Shown: in pieces, positions 1-7,721 of the stretch
Layout of the letters: each line of letters begins with the position of its first letter
How positions within the stretch are numbered: position 1 is the stretch's first letter
Notes under the pieces: model-generated
What the model saw: the letters and a program-made list of their open reading frames with translations, nothing else
Told to the model about the DNA's origin: nothing
Databases searched by the model: none
Position numbers and translations under genes: made by a program
From: Sphingobium trunci
GTDB lineage: Bacteria > Pseudomonadota > Alphaproteobacteria > Sphingomonadales > Sphingomonadaceae
Assembly (NCBI RefSeq): GCF_022664535.1
Contig: NZ_JAKUJY010000012.1
Coordinates: 55,208-119,207, forward strand
Direction: 5' to 3'
Length of the DNA stretch: 64,000 nt

Positions 1-9
1 AAACGGGAA

Positions 10-41
10 GGGGGAGAGCGGCCGAAGCCGCTCAATCCCCC
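10..41. other. Nested hairpin at window edge
   Basis: A perfect 7-bp stem GAGCGGC/GCCGCTC closes a CGAA loop (16-33) and is flanked by GGGGG (10-14) and CCCCC (37-41). There is no T-tract on either side, so it is not a convincing intrinsic terminator. It may mark the end of a gene outside the window. I see no gene between here and the small-RNA candidate at 144. Confidence 0.35.
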
Positions 42-143
42 TCTGCTCCCGCGTCGCCAGTGCCGGTCCTTCCGGCGGCCCCTCTCCCGATTTATATTTT
101 AGGCGCTGCGGTGAGCGGCCTTTCTCTAGCGCGGCGCCATGAC

Positions 144-300
144 AAAAAAAAGGCCGATCCGAAGACCAGCCTGAAAGTTTTTAGGAGAGGATGCCTGAAA
201 GGCGGGTTCCTTTTCCGCCCAATCGCGCTTCGCTGCAAATGCGAAGAAGAGGTTTACGATTGCATGAAACGCAATCATGCCCGGAAATCAGGCATTTCCG
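144..300 (-). ncRNA. Candidate small RNA, copy 1 of a two-member family
   Basis: On the minus strand a structured segment ends in an intrinsic terminator: an 8-bp stem (171-152, two G-U pairs) with a UUCG loop, followed by eight U (151-144). Upstream, in order, are a 6-bp hairpin with a 7-base loop (276-258), the shared block CGCATTTGC, a second CTTCGC/GCGAAG stem, a shared AAAAGGAAC block, a short GCCT/AGGC hairpin, and an exposed ATCCTCTCCTAAAA segment just before the terminator. The same order recurs at 7484-7625, which argues for a family rather than chance. The 5' end is uncertain: another hairpin (ATGCC/GGCAT, 277-295) may belong to it and no clear promoter is visible. A short frame ends in both copies with KGT(R/G)LSGILS, so a peptide cannot be excluded. 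The rest of 301-497, up to the ftsK stop, shows no gene. Confidence 0.6.
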
Positions 301-497
301 CCGCAGGAGCATCGTTCGAGAGGCCCTGTGCCGTAAGGTCAACCCCGCCAAATCGAGTTTCATAGCGAAATGGTCAGTGACTTTTTCGCATCAGGCCAAA
401 CGAATTTTTAGATACCCCGGAGCATGGGGCAAGGCGCGTGCTGGTCCTCCCGCCTTCGCAGGAGCACGTCGGACACGATGGATGGAATCCCCGAACC

Positions 498-2813
498 CTA
501 AAGCGGGTTGCCATTCTCGTCGCGCAGCACCTCGCGGCGGCCGACATGGTTGGGCGGGCCGACCAGACCCTGCTCCTCCATCTGCTCGATCAGCCGCGCG
601 GCGCTGTTATAGCCGATGCGGAGCTGACGTTGCAGCCAACTGGTGGACGCCTTCTGATTCTCGAACACGAGCTGGCAGGCCTTGCGGAAAAGCTGCGCGT
701 CGGGGCTGTCGTCGCCCAGATCGACGCCGTCGAGCGCGAAGCTGCCCTCTTCCGGCTCCTCGGTGACGGCGGCGATATAATCGGGCTGGCCCTGCGCGCG
801 CCAGTGATCGGCGACCACGCGCACCTCATCGTCCGACACGAAGGGCCCATGGACGCGCATCAGGCCCTTGCCGCCATGCATATAGAGCATGTCGCCCTTG
901 CCCAGCAGTTGCTCGGCGCCCTGTTCGCCCAGGATGGTGCGGCTGTCGATCTTCGAGGTGACGAAGAAGCTGATACGGGTGGGCAGGTTCGCCTTGATGA
1001 CGCCGGTGATGACGTCGACCGAGGGGCGCTGCGTCGCCAGGATCAGGTGGATGCCCGCCGCACGGGCTTTTTGAGCAAGCCGCTGGATCAGGAATTCGAC
1101 TTCCTTGCCCGCCGTCATCATGAGGTCGGCCAGCTCGTCCACCACCACGACGATCTGCGGCAGCGGCTGGAAATCGAGCTGCTCCTCCTCATATATGGGC
1201 TTGCCGGTTTCGGGATCGTAGCCGGTCTGGACCCGCCTGCCGAGCGGCTTGCCCTTGGCCTTCGCGGCGCGGACCTTCTCGTTGTAGTTGGCGAGGTTGC
1301 GGACCGAGATGGACGCCATCATGCGATAGCGGTCTTCCATCTGCTCCACCGCCCATTTCAAGGCGCGGATCGCCTTGGCCGGTTCGGTGACGACCGGGGA
1401 AAGGAGATGCGGAATGTCGTCATAGGTCGACAGTTCCAGCATCTTGGGATCGATCATGATGAGGCGAAGCTGGTCCGGCGTCATGCGGTAGAGCAGCGAC
1501 AGGATCATCGCGTTCAACCCCACCGACTTGCCCGAACCGGTGGTGCCCGCGATCAGCAGGTGCGGCATGGGCGCCAGGTCGGCGATGATCGGCTCGCCCG
1601 AGATATTCTTGCCCAGGATGATCGGCAGCGTCGCTTCCTGCGCGAACTGCTCGCTGGTGATGAGTTCGCGGAAGGAGACACCCTCCCGATTGGCGTTGGG
1701 CAGCTCGATGCCGATTACCGTACGCCCCGGAATCGTCGCCACGCGGGCCGAAAGCGCCGACATGTTGCGCGCGATATCGTCGGCCAGCGCGATCACCCGG
1801 CTCGCCTTGATGCCGGGCGCCGGTTCCAGCTCATACATGGTGACGACCGGGCCGGGCCGCACCTCGACGATATTGCCCTTCACATGGAAGTCGTCGAGCA
1901 CGCTCTCCAGCAGCCGCGCGTTGCGCTCCAGGGCGGCCTTGTCGATCTTCTGCGCCTGATTGGCCGGAATCGGGTTCAGCAGATCGGGCGAGGGCAGGGA
2001 GCTGTTGCCGAACAGATCGTCCTGCGAAACCGGCGCCATGGAGCGCTGGACCGGGGCGGGCTTGGGCGTCTGGATGGTGATGGGCGGCTTGGGTTCGTTG
2101 GAGACGGTCTTGCGCGGGGCCGCGACCCGTTCGAAAACCTCCTCTTCCTCGTCCCCGGCGGGCGCCGGGCCAGCCAGCGCGAAAGCGGGCCGGGGGAGGG
2201 CCAGCCGGGGGAGGGAAGGCCGCCGCAGCGCAATGATCGGCTTTTCCAGCGCCAGGCTGCGATACCAGCAGACCGCCCCGGCGACCAGCGTCGACACCAC
2301 CAATATGCCCCTGATCCAGCCCTGCGCGGCGGGAGCCTGCGCGGTCAGGCTCATGACGCCCCTGGCCGTCGCCAGCGCGATGACGCCGCCCCATCCGGCG
2401 GGCAGGCCGACCAGCGGATTGGCCTGGAACAGCGCCAGGGCAATGCCGACCAGCACGATGCCGGCGAAGCATTTGCCGAACTGCGCCTTCCAGCCGCTCA
2501 TATCCTGGTCGCCCCACAGGCGCCGCGCGGTGATCGCCATCAGCGGAAGCACCAGCGCGACCGGCACGCCCAGCAGCCAGAGCAGGAAATCGGCGATCCA
2601 GGCACCGGGTAGCTGCATGATATTCTGCACCTGATCGCCCGCGACCGTGTTCATCGAGGGGTCGCTCGGCTGATAGCTGAGGAGCGCCAGCGCCAGGAAC
2701 AGGGTCGCCAGCAACAGCGCGATCGACCCGATCAGCGCGCCGCTGCGGATCAGGCTGCGTTTCAGCATTTCGCGCCATTCCGGCGTGCGTTTGGCTCCGC
2801 GGCTGACGGCCAT
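498..2813 (-). CDS. ftsK: DNA translocase FtsK
   Basis: This is the septal DNA pump that moves chromosome ends through the division septum and activates dimer resolution at dif. The protein has about 771 residues. Four membrane segments fill roughly residues 25-185, followed by a short Pro-rich linker. The motor domain has Walker A TGSGKS near residue 425 and Walker B VVVVDELAD further on. A winged-helix gamma domain (about 700-765), which reads KOPS sequences, ends the protein. I chose ATG 2813, with GGGGGA 12 bases upstream; an in-frame GTG at 2849 would add 12 residues. The linker is much shorter than in E. coli FtsK, as is usual for alphaproteobacteria. It is transcribed alone, with the copy-1 small-RNA candidate downstream on the same strand. 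Confidence 0.96.
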   Translation of the reverse strand: MAVSRGAKRTPEWREMLKRSLIRSGALIGSIALLLATLFLALALLSYQPSDPSMNTVAGDQVQNIMQLPGAWIADFLLWLLGVPVALVLPLMAITARRLWGDQDMSGWKAQFGKCFAGIVLVGIALALFQANPLVGLPAGWGGVIALATARGVMSLTAQAPAAQGWIRGILVVSTLVAGAVCWYRSLALEKPIIALRRPSLPRLALPRPAFALAGPAPAGDEEEEVFERVAAPRKTVSNEPKPPITIQTPKPAPVQRSMAPVSQDDLFGNSSLPSPDLLNPIPANQAQKIDKAALERNARLLESVLDDFHVKGNIVEVRPGPVVTMYELEPAPGIKASRVIALADDIARNMSALSARVATIPGRTVIGIELPNANREGVSFRELITSEQFAQEATLPIILGKNISGEPIIADLAPMPHLLIAGTTGSGKSVGLNAMILSLLYRMTPDQLRLIMIDPKMLELSTYDDIPHLLSPVVTEPAKAIRALKWAVEQMEDRYRMMASISVRNLANYNEKVRAAKAKGKPLGRRVQTGYDPETGKPIYEEEQLDFQPLPQIVVVVDELADLMMTAGKEVEFLIQRLAQKARAAGIHLILATQRPSVDVITGVIKANLPTRISFFVTSKIDSRTILGEQGAEQLLGKGDMLYMHGGKGLMRVHGPFVSDDEVRVVADHWRAQGQPDYIAAVTEEPEEGSFALDGVDLGDDSPDAQLFRKACQLVFENQKASTSWLQRQLRIGYNSAARLIEQMEEQGLVGPPNHVGRREVLRDENGNPL

Positions 2814-2974
2814 GGCTTCGAATGTCCCCCAAATGTTCCGTTCCGGCACAATGCGCCGAGCGGGGAGTCCCCGTCAAGAGTCCGGCCCCTCGGCTCGTCC
2901 CGCGGACTCCGTAACAACCCTTATGTCGGTGGCGGCCCGGTCGGCGCACAAGGCTGGCGAAAGGAGACTTCGCC

Positions 2975-3079
2975 ATGATCGCCGACCTTTATCCTGCCCT
3001 CGTCCTCGTCGCGCTAGGTGCCTTTTCCCTCGTCCTGATCGGCGTCAGCCTGCAGGATGCGCTGAAGCGAGGGCGTTGA
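2975..3079 (+). CDS. 34-residue single-span membrane protein, unknown
   Basis: This short frame is supported by a strong ribosome-binding site (AAAGGAGA, seven bases before ATG). The product is a short polar start (MIADLYP), one hydrophobic span of about 18 residues (A8 to V25), and a basic tail ending KRGR. That follows the positive-inside rule with the C terminus in the cytoplasm. It lies between the divergent ftsK and the convergent GNAT gene, overlapping the 3' end of the latter by 35 bases. No family is recognised. Such proteins often modulate a membrane partner, but nothing here identifies one. Confidence 0.55.
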   Translation: MIADLYPALVLVALGAFSLVLIGVSLQDALKRGR

Positions 3080-3536
3080 GCGCCTCGCCATCGACCCGCT
3101 GCACCGTCCATTCGTCCATCGCTCGCGCCCCCAGCGAGCGATAGAAGGCGATGGATGGCGCATTCCAGTCCAGCACCCACCATTCCAGCCGCGCGCAGTC
3201 CCGTTCGATCGCCAGTTGCGCCAGGCGGGAGAGCAGCGCCTTGCCCGCGCCCAGGCCCCGTGCTTCGGGAATGACGAACAGATCCTCCAGATAGAGGCCG
3301 GGCCGCCCCTCGAAGGTCGAGAAATTGTGGAAGAAAAGCGCGAAGCCGATCGCCTGGCCCTCATGTTCCGCGATCAGCACTTCGGCCATGGGACGGGCGC
3401 CGAAGAGATATTTGTCCAGCGTCTCGCGATCGGCCTTCACCTCATGCGACAGCTTTTCATAGTCGGCAAGAGCGAGGATGAAGTCGTGGATCGTCCCGAT
3501 GTCGGATGGAACGGCATCGCGGATGGTGACGGGCAT
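3045..3536 (-). CDS. GNAT family N-acetyltransferase
   Basis: A single-domain acetyl-CoA-dependent acyltransferase of 163 residues. The core fold is visible from residue 3 (VTIRDAVPSD) through the acetyl-CoA loop (EARGLGAGKALL, about residues 95-106) to the C-terminal WNAPSIAFYRSLGA strand typical of spermidine/diamine acetyltransferase-like members. The substrate cannot be told from sequence. I chose ATG 3536 because GAAAGGAAA lies just upstream; a longer frame starting at 3593 would run into the preceding gene. It is the last gene of the ispG operon, 10 bases after the exporter gene, and its 3' end overlaps the small membrane-protein gene on the other strand. Confidence 0.88.
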   Translation of the reverse strand: MPVTIRDAVPSDIGTIHDFILALADYEKLSHEVKADRETLDKYLFGARPMAEVLIAEHEGQAIGFALFFHNFSTFEGRPGLYLEDLFVIPEARGLGAGKALLSRLAQLAIERDCARLEWWVLDWNAPSIAFYRSLGARAMDEWTVQRVDGEALNALASAHPAG

Positions 3537-3546
3537 GGCTTTCCTT

Positions 3547-4485
3547 TCAGGCGGCGGACGGTTCGATAGGGGGTGCGGGCGCCGGCCGGACACGCGACGC
3601 GACCAGGCAGCCGGTGACGATCAGCCCGGCGCCCGCGACCGTGCTCAGGGTGAGGCGGTCGCCAAAGACCAGGGCGCCGATGATCGCCGCCCAGACGAAG
3701 GCGGTATATTCGACCGGAATCAGCCGTTGCGCCTCCGCCCGCGCATAGGCCCAGGCGAGCGCGGCGAGCGACGTGAAGGCAAGCGTCGCGGCCAGCAGGA
3801 TCAGCAGCCATGACGGGGCGGCAGGCAGGATCGGCGTCCAACGCATCAGGGCGGCAAACAGGACGAACACCGCCAGCATCACGATATGCTGGAAGAAGGC
3901 GACCTCGACCGGGGAGGCGAGCTGCGCCTGCTGCCGCTGGAGGATGAGATTCCAGGCGAACAATATCGCCGACAGCAGCACCGCGCCCGCACCCAGCAGG
4001 GCGTTCAGGTCATAATCGCCCCGCATCCGGCCAGAGAGGATCACGCCCACCCCCACCAGCCCCAGCAGCGATGCGCCGATGGCCTGCCGCCCGATCCTTT
4101 CCTTGAGCAGCAGCGCCGCGAGATAGAGCGCGATCAGCGGCGCGATGAAGGAAAGGGCGATGGCTTCGGCCAGCGGCATCCGCATGATCGCCCAGAAGAA
4201 CAGGCTGGCCATCACCGCCACCACGGTCCCGCGCAGCAGGTGCAGGCGCAGCACTGCCCGGGTAGGCCAGCGCTGCCGGGTCAGCGCCATCAGCGCAAAG
4301 CCCAGCAGGCTTCCCGCCACGGCGCGCCAGAACAGCGCATTGAACAGCCCGATCGAAAGGCTCAACCCCTTCATCGCCGCGTCCATCACCGAAAACAGGG
4401 CGACGCCGACGCAGCAGACCGCGAATGCGAGGGGAAAGGAACTCGCCGGTGCGCCACCCATGCCGCTGCTGTCGCTGCCCATCAA
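3547..4485 (-). CDS. DMT/EamA family transporter
   Basis: An inner-membrane permease of 312 residues with about ten hydrophobic segments forming two EamA repeats (roughly residues 18-150 and 160-300). This is the drug/metabolite transporter layout. Members export amino acids, nucleobases or small drugs; the substrate is not predictable here. A GGA-rich N terminus (MMGSDSSGMGG) precedes the first span, so the start could be either of two adjacent ATGs. It sits 39 bases after the hexad-repeat gene and 10 bases before the GNAT gene. A small exporter next to an acetyltransferase would fit detoxification of a shared compound, but that is only an inference from position. Confidence 0.85.
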   Translation of the reverse strand: MMGSDSSGMGGAPASSFPLAFAVCCVGVALFSVMDAAMKGLSLSIGLFNALFWRAVAGSLLGFALMALTRQRWPTRAVLRLHLLRGTVVAVMASLFFWAIMRMPLAEAIALSFIAPLIALYLAALLLKERIGRQAIGASLLGLVGVGVILSGRMRGDYDLNALLGAGAVLLSAILFAWNLILQRQQAQLASPVEVAFFQHIVMLAVFVLFAALMRWTPILPAAPSWLLILLAATLAFTSLAALAWAYARAEAQRLIPVEYTAFVWAAIIGALVFGDRLTLSTVAGAGLIVTGCLVASRVRPAPAPPIEPSAA

Positions 4486-4524
4486 TATCGCCTGTCGATG
4501 CGGAAGGCCGGTCGATCGGCGCCG

Positions 4525-4779
4525 TCAGTCGCGGTTCGTCCAGCTCAGGCGCCCGACGGCCAGCTCGCCGATTTCAAGCCGGGCGATACGCGCCCGGCCG
4601 ACGCGCAGACGGCCGATCGCAAGCGCGCCTATGGCCAGAGCGCCCAGCGCGAGTGCCCCCAGGGCCAGGCTTCCGATCGCCCCGGCGCCCAGCGCCGATG
4701 CCCCTGTCGCCGTCACGGGACGGAGGACGCGGGAAGGCTCCATCACGACATTATCCGCCCTGTCCGTGCCGCCGGTCAT
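4525..4779 (-). CDS. Small Ala/Gly/Leu hexad-repeat protein
   Basis: An 84-residue protein whose middle (about 25-78) is built of near-regular five- to six-residue repeats, first of the form (A/S)LGAL and AIGAL, then changing to charged versions such as RIARLEI and ELAVGRL. The periodicity resembles a right-handed beta-helix or pentapeptide-type fold. The first half is nearly uncharged and the second carries alternating Arg and Glu. The start ATG overlaps the ispG stop (ATGA), so translation is probably coupled to ispG. I have seen this type of repeat in uncharacterised proteobacterial proteins but know no function. The composition could suggest a membrane helix, but the strict Gly spacing argues against that. 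Confidence 0.7.
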   Translation of the reverse strand: MTGGTDRADNVVMEPSRVLRPVTATGASALGAGAIGSLALGALALGALAIGALAIGRLRVGRARIARLEIGELAVGRLSWTNRD

Positions 4780-5936
4780 TCCGCTGCCTCGGCTTTCCCG
4801 GCATCGGTCGTTTCCGCCTCCAGCTTCGCCGTCTCGATCTCCGCCGCCTTCGCTTCGACCAGCTGGACGATATGGTCGATCATGCCTTCATCCTGCACCG
4901 TGTGGTCGGTGAGGCCGGAAAGATAGACCATATGCTTGCCCGCGCCGCCGCCGGTCAGGCCGATATCGGTTTCGCGCGCTTCGCCGGGACCGTTCACCAC
5001 GCAGCCCAGCACCGACAGCGACAGCGGCGTATGGATATGCTGGAGCCGTTCCTCCAGCGCCTGGACGGTGCGGATCACGTCGAAGCCCTGCCGCGCGCAA
5101 CTGGGGCAGGAGATCACCTTGACGCCGCGCGTGCGGATGCCGAGCGATTTCAGGATTTCATAACCGACCCGCACTTCCTCCTCCGGCTCGGCGGAGAGGG
5201 AGACGCGGATCGTGTCGCCGATCCCGGCCCAGAGCAGATTGCCGATGCCGATCGCGCTCTTCACCGTGCCGCCGATCAGGCCGCCCGCCTCGGTGATGCC
5301 CAAGTGCAGCGGGCAGTCGACCGCTTCGGCGAGCTGCATATAGGCGGCGACCGCAAGGAAGACGTCGCTGGCCTTCACCGCCACCTTATATTCGTGGAAA
5401 TCCCGGTCCTGCAGCAGCTTGATATGATCGAGCGCGCTTTCGACCAGCGCTTCGGGACAGGGTTCGCCATATTTTTCGAGCAGGTCCTTCTCCAGGCTGC
5501 CCGCATTCACCCCGATGCGGATCGAGCAATTGTTCGCCTTGGCCGCCTCGACCACTTCCTTCACCCGCGCTTCCGAGCCGATATTGCCCGGATTGATGCG
5601 CAGGCAGGCCGCGCCCGCATCGGCGGCTTCCAGCGCGCGCTTATAGTGGAAATGGATATCGGCGACGATCGGCACGCGCGCGGCGCGGACGATCTGCTTC
5701 AAGGCCGCGGTCGATTCCTCGTCGGGGCAGGAGACGCGGATGATGTCGACGCCCACCTCCTCGCAGCGGCGGATCTGGTCGATCGTCGCCTTCACGTCAT
5801 GGGTCGGCGTGTTGGTCATGGTCTGCACCGTGACCGGGGCGCCGCCGCCGACCGGAACGTTCCCGACCATGATCTGTCGGCATTGGCGACGGGCGATGTC
5901 GCGCCAGGGACGCAGGCCGGGATTATGATCGGACAT
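4776..5936 (-). CDS. ispG: 4-hydroxy-3-methylbut-2-en-1-yl diphosphate synthase
   Basis: IspG (GcpE) carries out the reductive ring opening of methylerythritol cyclodiphosphate to HMBPP, the penultimate step of the MEP isoprenoid pathway. The 386-residue protein has an N-terminal TIM barrel (from [14 protein letters not shown], about residue 36) and a C-terminal iron-sulfur domain. The three cluster ligands are visible: the two Cys of CPSC near residues 275-278 and the Cys of GCVVNGPGE near 311. The conserved Glu of that last motif is also present. Length and architecture match the two-domain bacterial form. It heads a four-gene minus-strand operon with the hexad-repeat protein, a transporter and an acetyltransferase. 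It begins 53 bases after the FadL-type gene ends. Confidence 0.97.
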   Translation of the reverse strand: MSDHNPGLRPWRDIARRQCRQIMVGNVPVGGGAPVTVQTMTNTPTHDVKATIDQIRRCEEVGVDIIRVSCPDEESTAALKQIVRAARVPIVADIHFHYKRALEAADAGAACLRINPGNIGSEARVKEVVEAAKANNCSIRIGVNAGSLEKDLLEKYGEPCPEALVESALDHIKLLQDRDFHEYKVAVKASDVFLAVAAYMQLAEAVDCPLHLGITEAGGLIGGTVKSAIGIGNLLWAGIGDTIRVSLSAEPEEEVRVGYEILKSLGIRTRGVKVISCPSCARQGFDVIRTVQALEERLQHIHTPLSLSVLGCVVNGPGEARETDIGLTGGGAGKHMVYLSGLTDHTVQDEGMIDHIVQLVEAKAAEIETAKLEAETTDAGKAEAAE

Positions 5937-5989
5937 GAAGAAGGGGCTCCATCGGTGATGAAGCCCCCTATAGGGATTTATCGTGAAAG

Positions 5990-7288
5990 TTAGAAGCGTG
6001 CCGTCAACGATGCGGCGATCTGATCCGCATTGCCGCTGGTCTGCGACAGGGTGATCGCCGTCACCGTCGCGGGGAAGGGATAATAGCTGTCGGGACGGAT
6101 GATATTCGCCTTTTCCACGAAATTATGCGCGTAGCTGAGGTTGAGGGCGAAGGCGGGCGAGACATTGTAGGTCGCCCCCGCCGTCAGCCAGGCACGGTCG
6201 CCATCAGGCACGCGGGTCGTCAGATGCTGCCGGTTGGTCGGCGAGCGGTCGAACATGGTGCCCGCGCGCAGGGTCAGTGCCGGGCTGACATCATATTCCC
6301 CGCCCAGGCTGACGCTGTAGCTGTCCTTATAGTCCAGTTCCTTGTTCGTGGTGCCTGCCGCCGTGGTGACGGCAATGCCCTTGAACCGCGACCAGTTATA
6401 CCAACGGGCGCTGATCAAGGCCCGCAGCTTGGGCGTCAGGCGGTGCATGAAGCCCGCCGTCACGATATCCGGCAGGTCGAGCGGCGCGGTGGCGGCGAAT
6501 GTGCCATTGCCGCTGGCCAGCAGGCTCTGAAGCCCGGAAACCGTCTGCGTTCCGGTCAGCTTGTGGCTGATACCCGAACGGTAGGAAACGCCGACATTGG
6601 TGTCGCCATTGGTGTAGAACAGGCCCGCATTCCAGCCGACCGACCAGTCATGGCCCTTGAGCTCGGCCAGGCCGTCGGTCGCGATCAGCGGCGAAAGCTG
6701 CGGCAGGGCGTTGGTCAGCGTCGCCTTCACATATTGCACGTCGACGCCGCCGCCGACCGAGAAATGGTCGTTGAGCTTATAGGCCGCCGAAGACTGGATA
6801 TTATAGGTTTTGAGGTTGGTGTAGAGCGAATCGTAGCGGCCGAAAAAGCCGTCGTCATAGTCGAGCTTCAACCCGAAAGGCGCATTCACGCCCACGCCCA
6901 GCCACAGCCGGTCGCTGACCTGGCCGGTGATATAGAAGCTCGGCACTGGAATGACCTTGTCGAACGGATCTCCGCCCGAATTGCCCGCGATCGGAACCCG
7001 GACCGTGGAACCGGGAATGGTGCGGTAGGAACCGCGATTGGACTGATGGGCCGACGCCATCAGCGCCACGCCGCCGACCGAGGTCTGGATGCCCTGCAAC
7101 TGGGTGATCGCCGCGGGATTGAAATAGATGGCGGACGGATCGTCGGCCGCCGCACCTGCACCGGCCAGAGCGCGGCCGGTCTCGATGGGCGACTGTTCCT
7201 GAAGATAAAATCCGCCTGCGAAAGCGGGGACGGGCGCTGCCAGCGCACTCAACAGCAGGCTGGCGGCAATGGGACGGCGCAACGGCAT
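5990..7288 (-). CDS. OmpP1/FadL family outer-membrane transporter
   Basis: A 14-strand beta-barrel of the long-chain fatty acid/aromatic hydrocarbon porin family, 432 residues. A signal peptide ends near residue 24 (AFAGG). It is followed by the N-terminal hatch (GFYLQEQSP) and the typical segment [15 protein letters not shown], then alternating barrel strands, ending with an aromatic C-terminal Phe (SLTARF) for outer-membrane insertion. I chose ATG 7288 because AGGAGAGGA lies six bases upstream; the frame extends further without a better site. Substrate could be fatty acids or hydrophobic xenobiotics. The ribosome-binding site is complementary over nine bases to the anti-Shine-Dalgarno segment of the nearby small-RNA candidates. 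Confidence 0.93.
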   Translation of the reverse strand: MPLRRPIAASLLLSALAAPVPAFAGGFYLQEQSPIETGRALAGAGAAADDPSAIYFNPAAITQLQGIQTSVGGVALMASAHQSNRGSYRTIPGSTVRVPIAGNSGGDPFDKVIPVPSFYITGQVSDRLWLGVGVNAPFGLKLDYDDGFFGRYDSLYTNLKTYNIQSSAAYKLNDHFSVGGGVDVQYVKATLTNALPQLSPLIATDGLAELKGHDWSVGWNAGLFYTNGDTNVGVSYRSGISHKLTGTQTVSGLQSLLASGNGTFAATAPLDLPDIVTAGFMHRLTPKLRALISARWYNWSRFKGIAVTTAAGTTNKELDYKDSYSVSLGGEYDVSPALTLRAGTMFDRSPTNRQHLTTRVPDGDRAWLTAGATYNVSPAFALNLSYAHNFVEKANIIRPDSYYPFPATVTAITLSQTSGNADQIAASLTARF

Positions 7289-7483
7289 GGCAATTCCTCT
7301 CCTGAACTCGACTATAGGCATGGCTCTCACCGAAAACGGTCCCCTGAACGCCATGCAGCTATAAGCCATATGGTTAATTTATCGTTCGAAAAGCCCTAAA
7401 TTTCGCGATTCCCAACCGACAATGCGGCGAAATGATGCTTCGCCCTTACGGCAAGCAGGCGAAAATGACGTTTACGTAAATCC

Positions 7484-7625
7484 AAAAAAAAGCCGCCCCG
7501 AAGGACGGCTTGAAAGTTTTAGGAGAGGATGCCTGAAAGGCCCGTTCCTTTTGCGGTGCAGCGTCCTATCCCGCAAATGCGAAAAGCTGACCCTCGATTG
7601 CGTTTCATGCAATTGTCATGATTTC
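7484..7625 (-). ncRNA. Candidate small RNA, copy 2 of a two-member family
   Basis: On the minus strand, from about 7625 down: a stem ATTGC/GCAAT (7613-7597) with loop ATGAAAC, the shared TTCGCATTTGC, a diverged middle, the shared AAAAGGAAC block, the GCCT/AGGC mini-hairpin, the identical GGCATCCTCTCCTAAAA segment, and an intrinsic terminator (7-bp stem GCCGTCC/GGGCGGC with UUCG loop, then eight U at 7491-7484). It sits between the phosphomannomutase gene and the fadL-type gene, both on the same strand, so it could be an independent RNA or an internal mRNA end. The rest of the 433-base gap (7289-7483 and 7626-7721) shows no gene. The former part is the fadL leader. Confidence 0.65.
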
Positions 7626-7721
7626 CCCAGCTTTCCGTAAGGGAAAGGCACCCGATTTTTTTGATAACGGTATCACGATTTTGTCCTGCGCTGTCATTTG
7701 TAGGTCTTTTTCTGGACCGAA

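Noticed and set aside
321..345. Promoter for small-RNA copy 1 (TTGACC on the minus strand)
   Set aside because: A -35-like hexamer exists but no -10 resembling TATAAT follows at the correct distance.
438..2612. A long plus-strand open frame of 724 codons opposite ftsK
   Set aside because: It is antisense to a clear FtsK and has the His/Asp/Arg-rich composition typical of shadow frames in GC-rich genomes. The same holds for long frames opposite the penicillin-binding protein (34863-37796), mnmG (44565-46400), leuS and the ruvAB region.
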